Assembly (NCBI GenBank): GCA_017430235.1
Contig: JAFRNH010000108.1
Location: 1 to 61,733 of the forward strand
Length of the DNA: 61,733 nt
Direction of reading: 5' to 3'
DNA from: Paludibacteraceae bacterium
GTDB lineage: Bacteria > Bacteroidota > Bacteroidia > Bacteroidales > Paludibacteraceae
Made by a program: the position numbers and the translations under genes. The notes beneath the pieces are model-generated. The model worked only from the letters and a program-made list of their open reading frames with translations, was not told the DNA's origin and searched no databases. Positions within the stretch are counted from its first letter, which is position 1. Each line of letters opens with the position of its first letter. Positions 1 to 9,705 of the stretch are shown one piece after another.

Positions 1-927
1 ATTTATTCCGACTCGTTAGAAGGGCCGTATTATAATTGGAATAATTGGGACGCTTATATTAATGCGAATTATTATTACGTGGAGAATGAGCGGCTCTATT
101 TTTCGCTGAGGGGAACTCAATCGGCTGTGGTCTATTCCCCCAATTATGGTATCCGCAAACGAGACCTGTCGTTGCAGAAGAATACGAATCCTCCGATTTG
201 GAAGGATGAACTTGGTAATGTTATTGATTTATCGAACCTCCGTCCCACAAACTATTGCGGCAAATATTTGCAGCTGACGATTGAAGGTATCAACCCTCGG
301 CATTTGAGTGTTTCTTATGAATGGAAGGGTTATAAACGTAAGATGGAGTATAGGTGGAAAAAAGACAAAGATGGTTCGGAAAAGTTATTTTGGAGGATGC
401 CTGCGGCTGCGTATGGTAATCTGGAGTTGGAGTATGCGGTCTGGACGCATGACACTTTGCTGACCCTTCCGCAAAAGACGCAAATCAGGTATGTGAAACA
501 AGATGGCTCTCCTTGGGGGAACGATTTTGACTCGATGGGATCGTGCCTCTATTATGTGCCGAGGGGAGAAACCTGTGAATCCTTGATGAAGTCGGGGAAG
601 AAAATTAAGTGTTGGAAATTTGGGGATACGATACCTCGGCGGTATTTGAAACGGTTGGCCTTGGGCGCTTTGTATAAGAATGGAGAGTGTGGATCTATGG
701 GTGGCAAAATCAACTACCTTTTGGATTGGAAAGACAATCGGAATTATCTCTATAATAGTGGACTATATACTTTGCACTTAGAAGATTTGATTCCTAAAAA
801 CCCTTTTGTGCAGATTCCTCCCAACCATCCTAGGGAGGTGTGGATGTTGGATATACGTCAACTCGCTGATAATTGTTTTTGTCTTTGTAGGACTTGGCTC
901 CCCATGCACTTTTACGTAGGCAGGTGA
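1..927 (+). CDS. BspA-like secreted repeat protein, paralog 1 (5' end outside window)
   Basis: This is the C-terminal part of the first of five tandem paralogs. The reading frame is open back to base 1, and its first residues (IYSDSLEG) align with IYSDSLHG in the middle of the next paralog, so the gene starts before the window. What remains is the second of the two homologous halves seen in full-length members: a YSPNYGIRKRD motif, an LTIEGI strand, a YDTLLTLPQKT strand and an ending in MHFYVGR. It is probably an exported surface or periplasmic protein, judging from the signal peptides of its siblings. The function is unknown. The next paralog follows after 36 bp without an obvious promoter, which suggests cotranscription. 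Confidence 0.85.
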   Translation: MYSDSLEGPYYNWNNWDAYINANYYYVENERLYFSLRGTQSAVVYSPNYGIRKRDLSLQKNTNPPIWKDELGNVIDLSNLRPTNYCGKYLQLTIEGINPRHLSVSYEWKGYKRKMEYRWKKDKDGSEKLFWRMPAAAYGNLELEYAVWTHDTLLTLPQKTQIRYVKQDGSPWGNDFDSMGSCLYYVPRGETCESLMKSGKKIKCWKFGDTIPRRYLKRLALGALYKNGECGSMGGKINYLLDWKDNRNYLYNSGLYTLHLEDLIPKNPFVQIPPNHPREVWMLDIRQLADNCFCLCRTWLPMHFYVGR

Positions 928-985
928 TGTGGGATTATAAAAATAGTAGAAATAATCAATCGTATGGTAAAAAAACTTCTTCTTA
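907..985 (+). repeat. Junction repeat between paralogs 1/2, copy A
   Basis: About 79 bp covering the last codons of paralog 1, the spacer and the first codons of paralog 2. It is nearly identical to 3103-3181 between paralogs 2 and 3. The shared spacer shows that whole gene-plus-spacer units were duplicated in tandem. Confidence 0.85.
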
Positions 986-3123
986 TTATCGGACTCTTTT
1001 CCCTCTTCACATGGAATGTTGAGGCTCGGAAGCAAAGTTTATTCAGGGTGGAAAATGATACCATCCTGCATATTTGCTCGAACCTCTCGGATATGGACTG
1101 TTTGGATTTTTATGTGAGTGATGATAATTCTGATTATTTCACTTATCCTTTTTGGCGCATTAAGAACATAGTGATAGACGAAGGGGTTGACTCTGTTTAT
1201 TTTGGGTTGTATCTTATATCGGCAAAGAGGTTGAGTATTCCGTCTTCGTTGAAAGACTTGTATCTTGAGGAAGTGCCTCCCGGATTGGAAGAGGTGCGGT
1301 TGAGTGCCAAGAATCCCAACTATCGATGGGAGAATGGTGCATTGTATAATCGAGATAAGACCCTGCTCTATTTTATGCTTCCATGTGCGGAGGATTCGGT
1401 TTTGCAATTCCCTGAAACGGTGGAAGTGGTATGGACCATCCCTAAACGCTATTACCCGAAAGACACGCTTTACTTGAAAGACCTTCCATCGAGACATTGG
1501 GAAGGATATTTGGAACGTTATCCAATAAATATTCATTTCTCGAAAGTCATCATTCCTGAGCGTTGTAAGCCGATTTCTGGTTATATCGATTGTGACACAT
1601 TGATTATTCATTCAGCTTATTCCCTGGAGGGGTATTTGAATGACCATGTGATGTCGAGGCTCTCCTATCTGTATTGTCTTTCCGATTCTGCAGTGGCTCA
1701 TATTTTGATGGAGGATTTATGGGATAGTATCAAATGGAATTATAGAAGAGCTATTGATAGACGAAAGATCCATTGTCCCAATTATGATATACGCAAGCGG
1801 GATACGAGCTGGATGCGGGATAGCTATCGCTTGACTTGCGTCATGGGGAACGGTGACACATTGGTGGGAGTTGATACGATTTCTTCGGAAAGAAATATTC
1901 AGTCGGTGAAGATAGAGGGGATAGCGGACGAAAATGTGAGATTCTGCGAGCAGGATGGTCGCTATCGCTTCTATGTCGCCACGTATGACACGTTGTATCG
2001 CCTGCCATTGGAGGTCTTTGTGAAACCAAAGGAGCGGAAGCCTAAACCGAAATGCAGTGATTTTGGTGAGGTGCGTGATTCCCTCTTCATCATTCGTGAG
2101 GGAGTGGATTCTTTGCCCTATTTGAGCGACAGGCCATCTTCCTTCCGGAAGGTGATCATTCCGAAGTCAATGCGTTATATGGAAGGAGGTATCACCTGTG
2201 ATAGCGTATTTATCTATTCCGACTCGTTACATGGAGCGTGTTATGACTTATGGAACTGCATCGATGCGGATTATTATTACGTGGAGAACGAACAACTCTA
2301 CTTGTCGCTAAAATGTAGTTTTATGGGGAAAAATCGATCGGCTGAAGTCTATTCCCCCAATGCGGATATCCGCAAACGAGACCTGTCGTTGCAGAAGAAT
2401 ACGAATCCTCCGGTTTGGAGGGATGAGCAAGATAATGTTATTGATTTATCGAACCTACGTCACACAAACTTTTGGCAATATTTGCAGCTGACGATTGAAG
2501 GCATCGAGCCTGGGAATTTGTGGGTATTTTATGAATGGAAGGACCGTAAATATATGATGAAGTATAGCTGGGAAAGAGACAAAGATGGTTCAGAAAAGTG
2601 TTTATGGTGGGTGCCTGCTTCGCATGGCGATTTGGAGTTGGAGTATGCGGTTCGGACGTATGACACCTTGTTGACCCTCCCACAAAAGACGCAAGTCAGG
2701 ATTGTGAAGCAGAATGGCTCTCCTTGGGAGGGCGATTTTAACCCGACATCGTGCCTCTATTATGTGCCGAAAGGAGAAACCTGTGAATCCTTGATGAAGT
2801 CGGGGAAGAAAATCATGTATTGGAAATCTGGGGATACGATACCTCGGCGATATTTGAAACGGTTGGCTTTGGGCCTTTTGTATAAGAATGGAGAGTGTGA
2901 ACCTATGGAAGGTAGAATCAGCTACCGTTTGGATTGGAAAGACAATCGAAATTATCTCTATACTATATCTTTTGATGGATTAGAAACCGCCTTCTTGCAG
3001 ATTCCTCCTAACCATCCCAAGGAGGTGTGGATGTTGGATATAGGTCAATTGGATATGAATCCACGTCATGTTGAGTGGATTAAAAGGATTTGGTCCCCCA
3101 TACACTTTTACGTAGGCAGGTGA
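964..3123 (+). CDS. BspA-like secreted repeat protein, paralog 2
   Basis: A 719-residue exported protein. Residues 1-21 form a signal peptide (hydrophobic LLLIIGLFSLF, cleavage near VEA). Around residues 115-140 the pattern NPNYRWENGALYNRDKTLLY is typical of BspA-type leucine-rich repeats (LRR_5 family). IVIDEGVDSVYF and FRKVIIPKSMRYMEGG look like further LRR strands. The body contains an internal duplication: CPNYDIRKRDTSW near the middle and YSPNADIRKRDLS later, each followed by an IEGI strand and a YDTL strand. The C-terminus is IHFYVGR, and no T9SS sorting domain is recognisable. BspA-like proteins often mediate adhesion, but the function here is inferred only from fold type. Confidence 0.85.
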   Translation: MVKKLLLIIGLFSLFTWNVEARKQSLFRVENDTILHICSNLSDMDCLDFYVSDDNSDYFTYPFWRIKNIVIDEGVDSVYFGLYLISAKRLSIPSSLKDLYLEEVPPGLEEVRLSAKNPNYRWENGALYNRDKTLLYFMLPCAEDSVLQFPETVEVVWTIPKRYYPKDTLYLKDLPSRHWEGYLERYPINIHFSKVIIPERCKPISGYIDCDTLIIHSAYSLEGYLNDHVMSRLSYLYCLSDSAVAHILMEDLWDSIKWNYRRAIDRRKIHCPNYDIRKRDTSWMRDSYRLTCVMGNGDTLVGVDTISSERNIQSVKIEGIADENVRFCEQDGRYRFYVATYDTLYRLPLEVFVKPKERKPKPKCSDFGEVRDSLFIIREGVDSLPYLSDRPSSFRKVIIPKSMRYMEGGITCDSVFIYSDSLHGACYDLWNCIDADYYYVENEQLYLSLKCSFMGKNRSAEVYSPNADIRKRDLSLQKNTNPPVWRDEQDNVIDLSNLRHTNFWQYLQLTIEGIEPGNLWVFYEWKDRKYMMKYSWERDKDGSEKCLWWVPASHGDLELEYAVRTYDTLLTLPQKTQVRIVKQNGSPWEGDFNPTSCLYYVPKGETCESLMKSGKKIMYWKSGDTIPRRYLKRLALGLLYKNGECEPMEGRISYRLDWKDNRNYLYTISFDGLETAFLQIPPNHPKEVWMLDIGQLDMNPRHVEWIKRIWSPIHFYVGR

Positions 3124-3181
3124 TGTGGGATTATAAAAATAGTAGAAATGATTAATCGTATGGCAAAAAAACTTCTTCTTT
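3103..3181 (+). repeat. Junction repeat between paralogs 2/3, copy B
   Basis: Near-identical second copy of the 907-985 junction. It differs by only a few substitutions, one of which creates the extra upstream ATG at 3148 in paralog 3. Confidence 0.85.
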
Positions 3182-5262
3182 TTATCGGTCTGCTTTCCCT
3201 CTTCGTATGGAATGTTGAGGCTCGGACGCGGAATTTACTTAGGTTGGAGAATGATACTATTCTGCATATCTGCTCGAACTTCTCGGAGATGGATAGTTGG
3301 ACCTTCGGTAGTATAAGTGATTATGATTCCCTTGAATATTTTAATTCCCCCTATTGTCGCATTAAGAACATAGTGATAGATGAGGGGGTTGACTCTGTTC
3401 ACTTTGGGTGGTTGTATCTTATTTCGGCAAAGAGGTTGAGTATTCCTTCTTCGTTGAAATACCTTTATTTCTATTCCGAAGTGCCTCCTGGCTTGGAAGA
3501 GGTACGGTTGAGTGCCAAGAATCCCAATTATCGATGGGAGAATGGCACATTGTACAATCGAGATAAGACCCAGCTCTATTTTATACTGCCAAGTGCGGTG
3601 GATTCAGTGTTGCAAATTCCTGAAACGGTTGAACAGGTATGGATCATTCCTGATCGCTATTACCCGAAAGATCTCTCCTTTAGAAATTGGGAAGGATATC
3701 CGGAGCGTTCTCCGGAACACATTCATTACTCGAAAATTGTCTTCCCCAAGCATTGTAAGAGATATCCAGAATATCTTCCACCTTGCGATTCATTAATCAT
3801 CCTATCGGAACATTGCCCGGAATTCTTGACTAGATATGTTATGTCGAAGTTCTCCTATCTGTATTGCCTCTCCGATTCTGCTGTAGCGTATATTTTGCAG
3901 GAGAATTTGTGGGATGGTATCAAATGGGGAAGAGGTAGTGGAAGTATTGATAGAGGAAAGATCCATTGCCCCAATTTTGATGTACGTAAGCGGGATACGA
4001 GTTGGATGCGGGAAAGTTATCGCCTGACTTGTGTCATGGAGAATGGTGACACATTGGTGGGAATTGATACGGTTTCTTCGGGAAGGAGTATTGAGTCGGT
4101 GAAGATAGAGGGTATAGCGGACGAGAATGTGCGATTCAACGAGCGGGATGATCACTATCGCTTCTATGTCGCCACGTATGACACGTTGTATCAATTGCCG
4201 TTGGAGGTCTTTGTGAAACCAAAGGAGCGGAAGCCTAAACCGAAATGGAGTGATTTCGGCGAGGTGCGTGATTCTGTGTTCACTATTCGTGAAGGGGTGG
4301 ATTCCTTGCCCTATTTGAGTGACAGACCATCTTCCTTTCGAAAGGTAATCCTCCCGAAGTCAATGCATTATATAGGAACTCACATCACTTGTGATAGCGT
4401 GTTTATCTATTCCGACTCGTTAACCTGTTATTATCTTATCGATGCGCATTATTATTACGTGGAGAATGAACAACTCTATTTGTCGTTTAAGCGTGAGTTT
4501 ATGGAGTGGGATCGATCGGCCGTGGTCTATTGCCCCAATGCGGATATCCGTAAGCGTGATATGACATTGCAGAACATGAATAAACCTGTTTGGAGGAACG
4601 AGAAGGGCAATGTGATAAAGGATTTGACGTACCATCCCAAGGCGTCCCGTTCTTATTTGCAGGTAGAATTGGAGGGAATGAATTACCAGGATTTTTATGT
4701 GTTAGATTGTAATAGGAACCGTTTTTTGAGAAGAGTTTTCATTCGTTTTGTATTTATAAATGATGGTAAAACTGACGAATTGGAGTATGCGGTTTGGACC
4801 TATGACACGTTGTTGACTCTCCGGCAAAAGGACACACTTAAATTGGTGAAGCGGGATGGAACGCCTTGGACGGGAGGGTACGATTGGAAAGAGTGTGTGC
4901 TATATTATGTTCCGAAGGGCACAACAAGTCGTTCATTGTTAGACTCAAAGGACTCTATCCTGATGTGGAGGTCGGGTGATACGATTCCTCGTCGGTATGC
5001 AAATCGTTTGGCCGCCGGATTAATACTCACAAATGGGGAGTTTGATTATTCGTCTTTCACCACATGGTATTCTGTGTTCTGCCTGGACAAACGGAATTAT
5101 TTCAGGGAAGTCAGGGAAGATGAAATTAGAGACGTTAATAACAGTTGGCTCTGGAAAATTCCGAGGCAGTACAAGGAATTCTGGTTGATAGGAGCTAGGG
5201 AATTTGGGCAAGATCATGGTCATAGTAGATATCCTCCTATGCATTTTTACGTTGGCAGATAG
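3160..5262 (+). CDS. BspA-like secreted repeat protein, paralog 3
   Basis: About 700 residues. The start at 3160 (MAKKLLLFIGLLSLF) is preferred over the ATG at 3148, because it aligns with the start of paralog 2 and puts the signal peptide at the N-terminus. It has the same plan as its neighbours: an NDTILHICSNFSEMD segment after the signal peptide, an LRR_5-like NPNYRWENGTLYNRDKTQ segment, two DIRKRD half-repeats and a C-terminal PPMHFYVGR. Its second half resembles paralogs 4 and 5 (SLLDSKDSILMWRSGDTIPR) more than paralog 2 (SLMKSGKKIMYWKSGDTIPR), whereas its upstream flank resembles that of paralog 2. It may therefore be a recombinant between two subfamilies. The function is unknown. Confidence 0.85.
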   Translation: MAKKLLLFIGLLSLFVWNVEARTRNLLRLENDTILHICSNFSEMDSWTFGSISDYDSLEYFNSPYCRIKNIVIDEGVDSVHFGWLYLISAKRLSIPSSLKYLYFYSEVPPGLEEVRLSAKNPNYRWENGTLYNRDKTQLYFILPSAVDSVLQIPETVEQVWIIPDRYYPKDLSFRNWEGYPERSPEHIHYSKIVFPKHCKRYPEYLPPCDSLIILSEHCPEFLTRYVMSKFSYLYCLSDSAVAYILQENLWDGIKWGRGSGSIDRGKIHCPNFDVRKRDTSWMRESYRLTCVMENGDTLVGIDTVSSGRSIESVKIEGIADENVRFNERDDHYRFYVATYDTLYQLPLEVFVKPKERKPKPKWSDFGEVRDSVFTIREGVDSLPYLSDRPSSFRKVILPKSMHYIGTHITCDSVFIYSDSLTCYYLIDAHYYYVENEQLYLSFKREFMEWDRSAVVYCPNADIRKRDMTLQNMNKPVWRNEKGNVIKDLTYHPKASRSYLQVELEGMNYQDFYVLDCNRNRFLRRVFIRFVFINDGKTDELEYAVWTYDTLLTLRQKDTLKLVKRDGTPWTGGYDWKECVLYYVPKGTTSRSLLDSKDSILMWRSGDTIPRRYANRLAAGLILTNGEFDYSSFTTWYSVFCLDKRNYFREVREDEIRDVNNSWLWKIPRQYKEFWLIGAREFGQDHGHSRYPPMHFYVGR

Positions 5263-5296
5263 GGATGTCATTCCCATTGTTGTCGTATTATGTAGA

Positions 5297-5327
5297 TTGG
5301 TCAATACCCCCAAATATTCTATATTTG
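5297..5327 (+). promoter_or_regulatory. Bacteroidota promoter of paralog 4
   Basis: A -33 element TTGG (5297-5300), a 19-nt spacer and a -7 element TATATTTG (5320-5327), 30 nt before the ATG at 5358. This matches the Bacteroidota primary sigma consensus TTTG-N19-21-TAnnTTTG. The whole spacer region is repeated before paralog 5. Confidence 0.7.
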
Positions 5328-5357
5328 TGATAAAGTATAATTCGTTATCGTATCGTT

Positions 5358-7460
5358 ATGAGGGAAAAACTTTTTTATCTTTTCGTTGTAATTTCATCTC
5401 TTTCCTTCGGATCTATTGAGGCCAAACAGAAAAATTTATTCCGTTTGGAGAATGATACCATCCTGCATGTCTGTTCCAACCTCTCGGAGATGGACTGTTG
5501 GACCTTCTATGAGAGTGATGAAAGTAATAGTCCTTCTGATTATTTTACTACTTATCCCTATTGGCGCATTAAGAATATAGTGATAGATGAAGGGGTTGAC
5601 TCTGTTTACTTTAGGTTGTATCTTATTTCGGCAAAGAGGCTGAGTATTCCTTCTTCGTTGAAATACCTCTATTTCTTACCTGAAGTGCCTCCCGGCTTGG
5701 AAGAAGTACGGATGAGTACCAAGAATTCCTACCTGCGATGGGAGAATGGCACGTTGTACAGTTGCGATAAGACCCAGCTCTATTTTATGCTGCCAAGTGC
5801 GGTGGATTCAGTGTTATACATCCCTGAAACGGTGGAACAGGTATGGACCATCCCTAGTTGCTATTACCCGAAAGATACGCTTTACTTGAAAGACCTTCCC
5901 TATAGGCATTGGGAAGGATATCTGGAACGATATCCGAAAGGCATTCATTACTCGAAAATTGTTTTTCCAAGGCATTGTAAGAGATATCCGGAGGGGCTTT
6001 CTATTTATTATTCCGATTCATTAATCATTCTATCAGATTCTGCCTTGGCGCATAGTATGATGGAGAATTTGTGGGGAGATATCGGATGGAAATGGAATTT
6101 CAATGAAGAAGACAAGTTTCGTTGCCCTAATTATACGTTCCATTGTCCTGGTTATGATGTTGTACATTGCCCCAGTTATGATGTGCGTAAGCGGGATACA
6201 AGTTGGATGCGGGAGAGCTATCGCCTGACTTGCGTCACGGAGGATGGTGACACGTTGGTGGGAGTTGATACGATCCCTTCGGGAAGTCGTATCCTGTCGG
6301 TGAGGATAGAGGGTATAGCGGATGAGAATGTACGGTTTCGCAGGTTTAATGATACCTATAGCTTCTATGTCACCACATATGATACGTTGTATCGACTGCC
6401 GTTGGAGGTTTTTGTGAAACCAGAGGAACAAAAGCCTGGACCGAAATGGAGTGATTTTGGCGAGGTGCGGGATTCCGTGTTTACCATTCGTGAGGGGATA
6501 GATTCTTTGCCCTATTTGAGCGATAGGCCATCTTCCTTCCGGAAGGTGATTATCCCGAAGTCAATGCGTTATATGGAAGGAGGTATCACCTGTGATAGTG
6601 TATTTATCTATTCCGACTCGTTAGATGGAACGGATTTTGTCGATGCGGGTTATTATTACGTGGAGAATGAGCAGCTCTATTTGGCATTTAGACGTATGTA
6701 TGGTCCGGCTGTCTATTCACCTAATGCGGATATCCGTAAGCGTGATATGTCGTTGCAACAGAACACAAATAAACCTGTTTGGAAGGACATGAATGGTAAC
6801 GTATTAAAGGATTTGACATACCGCCCTATGCGGTCTGGTAATACTTTTTTGCGGTTGGAAATAGAGGGAATGGATTCCCGGGACTTATGTGTGTTCGTAT
6901 ATGATTGTGGTAGTAAACGTTATTTCCCCAGAATTAATATAGATGGACGATTTTCGCCTTTATTAAGAGAAGGTAAAACTGCCGAGCTGGCATATGCTGT
7001 TTGGACTTATGACACGATGTTGTTTCTCCAACAAAAGGATACGATCAGACCTGTAAACCGTGACGGAACACCTTGGACGCGATGGTCCGGTTGGAAGGAG
7101 AGTGTACTATATTATGTTCATGAGGGTGTAACAAGGCATTCATTGTTAGACTCAAAGGACTCTATCCTGATGTGGAGGTCTGGCGATACGATTCCTCGTC
7201 GGTATGCAAATCGTTTGGCGTTTGGATTCATACTAGAAAACGGGGAGTATGAACCTTCGGGTTATATAAAGTGTGACATGTTATACTTGAACAAACGGAA
7301 TTATTTTGGGGAAGGGATTTTGATTAGAGACAGTAGTGAAAGTGGAATCTGGGAAATTCCGAGACAGTACAAGGAGTTCTGGTTGGTAGGGATTACGGAA
7401 TTTTTCCCTGATTGTATTCCAAGAAGATATCCTCCTATGCATTTCTACGTAGGCAGATAG
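5358..7460 (+). CDS. BspA-like secreted repeat protein, paralog 4
   Basis: A 700-residue exported protein with a signal peptide at residues 1-22 (LFYLFVVISSLSFGSIEA). It has the LRR_5-like region, two DIRKRD half-repeats and the terminal PPMHFYVGR. Just before the first DIRKRD motif it carries a small local triplication: CPNYTF, CPGYDV and CPSYDV follow one another within about 30 residues, where the other paralogs have a single CPN(Y/F)D. Unlike paralogs 2 and 3 it has its own Bacteroidota-type promoter upstream. Surface or periplasmic location is likely; binding partner and function are unknown. Confidence 0.85.
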   Translation: MREKLFYLFVVISSLSFGSIEAKQKNLFRLENDTILHVCSNLSEMDCWTFYESDESNSPSDYFTTYPYWRIKNIVIDEGVDSVYFRLYLISAKRLSIPSSLKYLYFLPEVPPGLEEVRMSTKNSYLRWENGTLYSCDKTQLYFMLPSAVDSVLYIPETVEQVWTIPSCYYPKDTLYLKDLPYRHWEGYLERYPKGIHYSKIVFPRHCKRYPEGLSIYYSDSLIILSDSALAHSMMENLWGDIGWKWNFNEEDKFRCPNYTFHCPGYDVVHCPSYDVRKRDTSWMRESYRLTCVTEDGDTLVGVDTIPSGSRILSVRIEGIADENVRFRRFNDTYSFYVTTYDTLYRLPLEVFVKPEEQKPGPKWSDFGEVRDSVFTIREGIDSLPYLSDRPSSFRKVIIPKSMRYMEGGITCDSVFIYSDSLDGTDFVDAGYYYVENEQLYLAFRRMYGPAVYSPNADIRKRDMSLQQNTNKPVWKDMNGNVLKDLTYRPMRSGNTFLRLEIEGMDSRDLCVFVYDCGSKRYFPRINIDGRFSPLLREGKTAELAYAVWTYDTMLFLQQKDTIRPVNRDGTPWTRWSGWKESVLYYVHEGVTRHSLLDSKDSILMWRSGDTIPRRYANRLAFGFILENGEYEPSGYIKCDMLYLNKRNYFGEGILIRDSSESGIWEIPRQYKEFWLVGITEFFPDCIPRRYPPMHFYVGR

Positions 7461-7492
7461 GGATTCATTCCCATTGTTGATGATCATGTTGA

Positions 7493-7523
7493 TTGGACAA
7501 TACCCCAAAATATTCTATATTTG
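7493..7523 (+). promoter_or_regulatory. Bacteroidota promoter of paralog 5
   Basis: TTGG (7493-7496), 19 nt, TATATTTG (7516-7523), then 30 nt to the ATG at 7554. It is almost the same sequence as the promoter at 5297-5327, within a roughly 110-bp duplicated spacer. Confidence 0.7.
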
Positions 7524-7553
7524 TGATAAAGTATAATTCGTTATCGTATCGTT

Positions 7554-9638
7554 ATGAGGGAAAAACTTCTTTGCTTTTTCAGTGTTATATTCTTGCTCTC
7601 CTTTGGGTCTGCCGAGGCCAAACAGAAGCATCCTTTTAGGGTGGAGAATGATACCATCCTGCATATCTGTTCGAACCTCTCGGAAGTGTCTTACTTTCCT
7701 ATTTTTTATGGCTCTTGTGTATTTCCTCCATGTGATACAATTGGTTTAGTACGTGAATATTTTCCAAACGAAGATGATCGTTTTGTTTATTATGGCTATT
7801 CAACTGTAATAATAGACGAAGGGGTGGACTCTTTAGTCTTCAGATTACCTATTGATACGATAAAATTATTACAGATACCTTCTTCACTGAAACATCTCTC
7901 TTTCTATTGGGAATCTCCTGTGATAGAAAAGATTCAGATGAGTTCCCAAAATCCCTACTTGAGATGGGAGGATGGCACAATGTACAATCGGGATAAGACC
8001 CGTCTTTATTTTACGCTACCCAATGCGGGGGATTCGGTGTTGCAAATCCCCGAAACGGTGACTCAGGTGTGGAGTATTCCATATCGTCATTATTCAAAAA
8101 TCGTTTTCCCCAAGCATTGCGAAATGTATCCAGCGTTTCCCCCGTTTTGCGATACATTGATTATCCAGTCGAAGCATTGTCCGGATTGGGATTGGTTCGC
8201 CAAGGCTGCAGGTTCCGTTTCCTCCTACCTGTATTGGCCTTCCGATTCTGCTGTTGCACGCATTTTTATGGAGACTGTGTGGAGCCGTCTCGAATGGGAT
8301 CCTGAAATAGATGTCAATAAAGGTAGAGATAGGTTTCATTGCCCCAATTTTGATGTGCGTAAGCGGGATACGAGTTGGATGCGGGAGAGCTATCGCATGA
8401 CTTGTGTTCTGGATAATGGTGACACGTTAGTGGGGGCCGATTCCATCCCTTCGGGAAGGTACATTGAGTCGGCGAAAATAGAGGGAATAGCGGATGAGAA
8501 TGTATATTTCAGAAATCAAGATCAAGATGGGAAAGATGTTTATCGGTTCTATGTTGCCACGTATGACACATTGTATCGCCTGCCGTTGGAAGTGTTTGTA
8601 AAGCCAGAGGAAAAGGAGCCAGAACAGAAATGGAGTGATTTCGGTGAGGTGAAAGACTCCGTGCTCATCATTCGCGAGGATGTGGATTCCTTAGATTTGT
8701 ATGCTTCTTTTCGTAAAGTGATTATTCCGAAGCGTACACATTATTTGGAAGGCTCCATCAAATGTGATAGTGCATATCTCTATTGCGATTCGTTAAAGAG
8801 TTATTATAATGATGATGTGTGTGATCGAATTGATGCGCGTTATTATTACGTGGAGAATGAAGAACTCTATTTGTCGATTAAGCGTTGGCTTATGGAGAAA
8901 AAACAATCTGCTGTGGCTTATTGCCCTCATGCGGATGTGCGTAAACGCAATATGGCGTTGCAACAGAACACGAATAAACCTGTTTGGAGGGACAGCGAAG
9001 GTAATATAAAGAATTTGACCTATCGTCCTTGGGGAATCATGACCGGATTGCAGTTGGAAATAGAAGGGCTGGATTCGCAGGATTTATATGTGCTTGATTG
9101 TCGAAGGAAACGTTTCTTACAAAAAAGCAACGGATATTTTGGATTTATAAATGATGGTAAAACCGCTGAGTTGGAGTATGCGGTTTGGAGCTATGACACG
9201 CTGTTGCCTCTCCAGCAAAAAGATACGGTCAGGTTTGTGAAGCGCGACGGAACACCTTGGGGAAAAGGATACGACATAAAAGAGTGTGTGCTCTATTATG
9301 TCCCTAAGGGTATGACCAGGCATACCTTGTTAGAATCGAAGGATTCTATCCTGATGTGGAGGTCGGGCGATACGATTCCTCGTCGGTATGCAAATCGTTT
9401 GGCATTCGGAATGTTACTTACAAACGGGGATTGCAATCCTTCGGGTGCAATGGAGTATGATGTCTTATATCTGGACAAGCGGAACCAATATTTGAGGAAT
9501 GGTTATTTGGAAGGAAATCAGCAGCTTTGGAAAATCCCTAGGCAATATAAGAAAATCTGGTTGTATCATATTAAGGAATATCGCCCTGATTGTCTAGCCC
9601 GGGCATATAATCCAATGCATTTTTATATAAAACGATGA
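7554..9638 (+). CDS. BspA-like secreted repeat protein, paralog 5
   Basis: 694 residues and the most divergent member of the array. The signal peptide is MREKLLCFFSVIFLLSFGSAEA. The first LRR-like part differs from the others (FPIFYGSCVFPPCDTIG), but the LRR_5-like NPYLRWEDGTMYNRDKT segment and both halves with CPNFDVRKRD and CPHADVRKRN are kept. The C-terminus is NPMHFYIKR rather than MHFYVGR. It is driven by a promoter that is nearly a copy of that of paralog 4. It ends the array; an unrelated gene with its own -7 element follows 67 bp later. The function is unknown. Confidence 0.85.
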   Translation: MREKLLCFFSVIFLLSFGSAEAKQKHPFRVENDTILHICSNLSEVSYFPIFYGSCVFPPCDTIGLVREYFPNEDDRFVYYGYSTVIIDEGVDSLVFRLPIDTIKLLQIPSSLKHLSFYWESPVIEKIQMSSQNPYLRWEDGTMYNRDKTRLYFTLPNAGDSVLQIPETVTQVWSIPYRHYSKIVFPKHCEMYPAFPPFCDTLIIQSKHCPDWDWFAKAAGSVSSYLYWPSDSAVARIFMETVWSRLEWDPEIDVNKGRDRFHCPNFDVRKRDTSWMRESYRMTCVLDNGDTLVGADSIPSGRYIESAKIEGIADENVYFRNQDQDGKDVYRFYVATYDTLYRLPLEVFVKPEEKEPEQKWSDFGEVKDSVLIIREDVDSLDLYASFRKVIIPKRTHYLEGSIKCDSAYLYCDSLKSYYNDDVCDRIDARYYYVENEELYLSIKRWLMEKKQSAVAYCPHADVRKRNMALQQNTNKPVWRDSEGNIKNLTYRPWGIMTGLQLEIEGLDSQDLYVLDCRRKRFLQKSNGYFGFINDGKTAELEYAVWSYDTLLPLQQKDTVRFVKRDGTPWGKGYDIKECVLYYVPKGMTRHTLLESKDSILMWRSGDTIPRRYANRLAFGMLLTNGDCNPSGAMEYDVLYLDKRNQYLRNGYLEGNQQLWKIPRQYKKIWLYHIKEYRPDCLARAYNPMHFYIKR

Positions 9639-9680
9639 ATTTATAGAACTCACCATTATAAGAACATCGAAATTATTTTT

Positions 9681-9688
9681 TAAATTTG
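9681..9688 (+). promoter_or_regulatory. -7 element before thioredoxin-fold gene
   Basis: TAAATTTG fits TAnnTTTG and lies 17 nt before the ATG at 9706. No convincing -33 element is visible at the right distance, so the call rests on the -7 box alone. Confidence 0.45.
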
Positions 9689-9705
9689 TATTTTTAAACT
9701 GAAAG

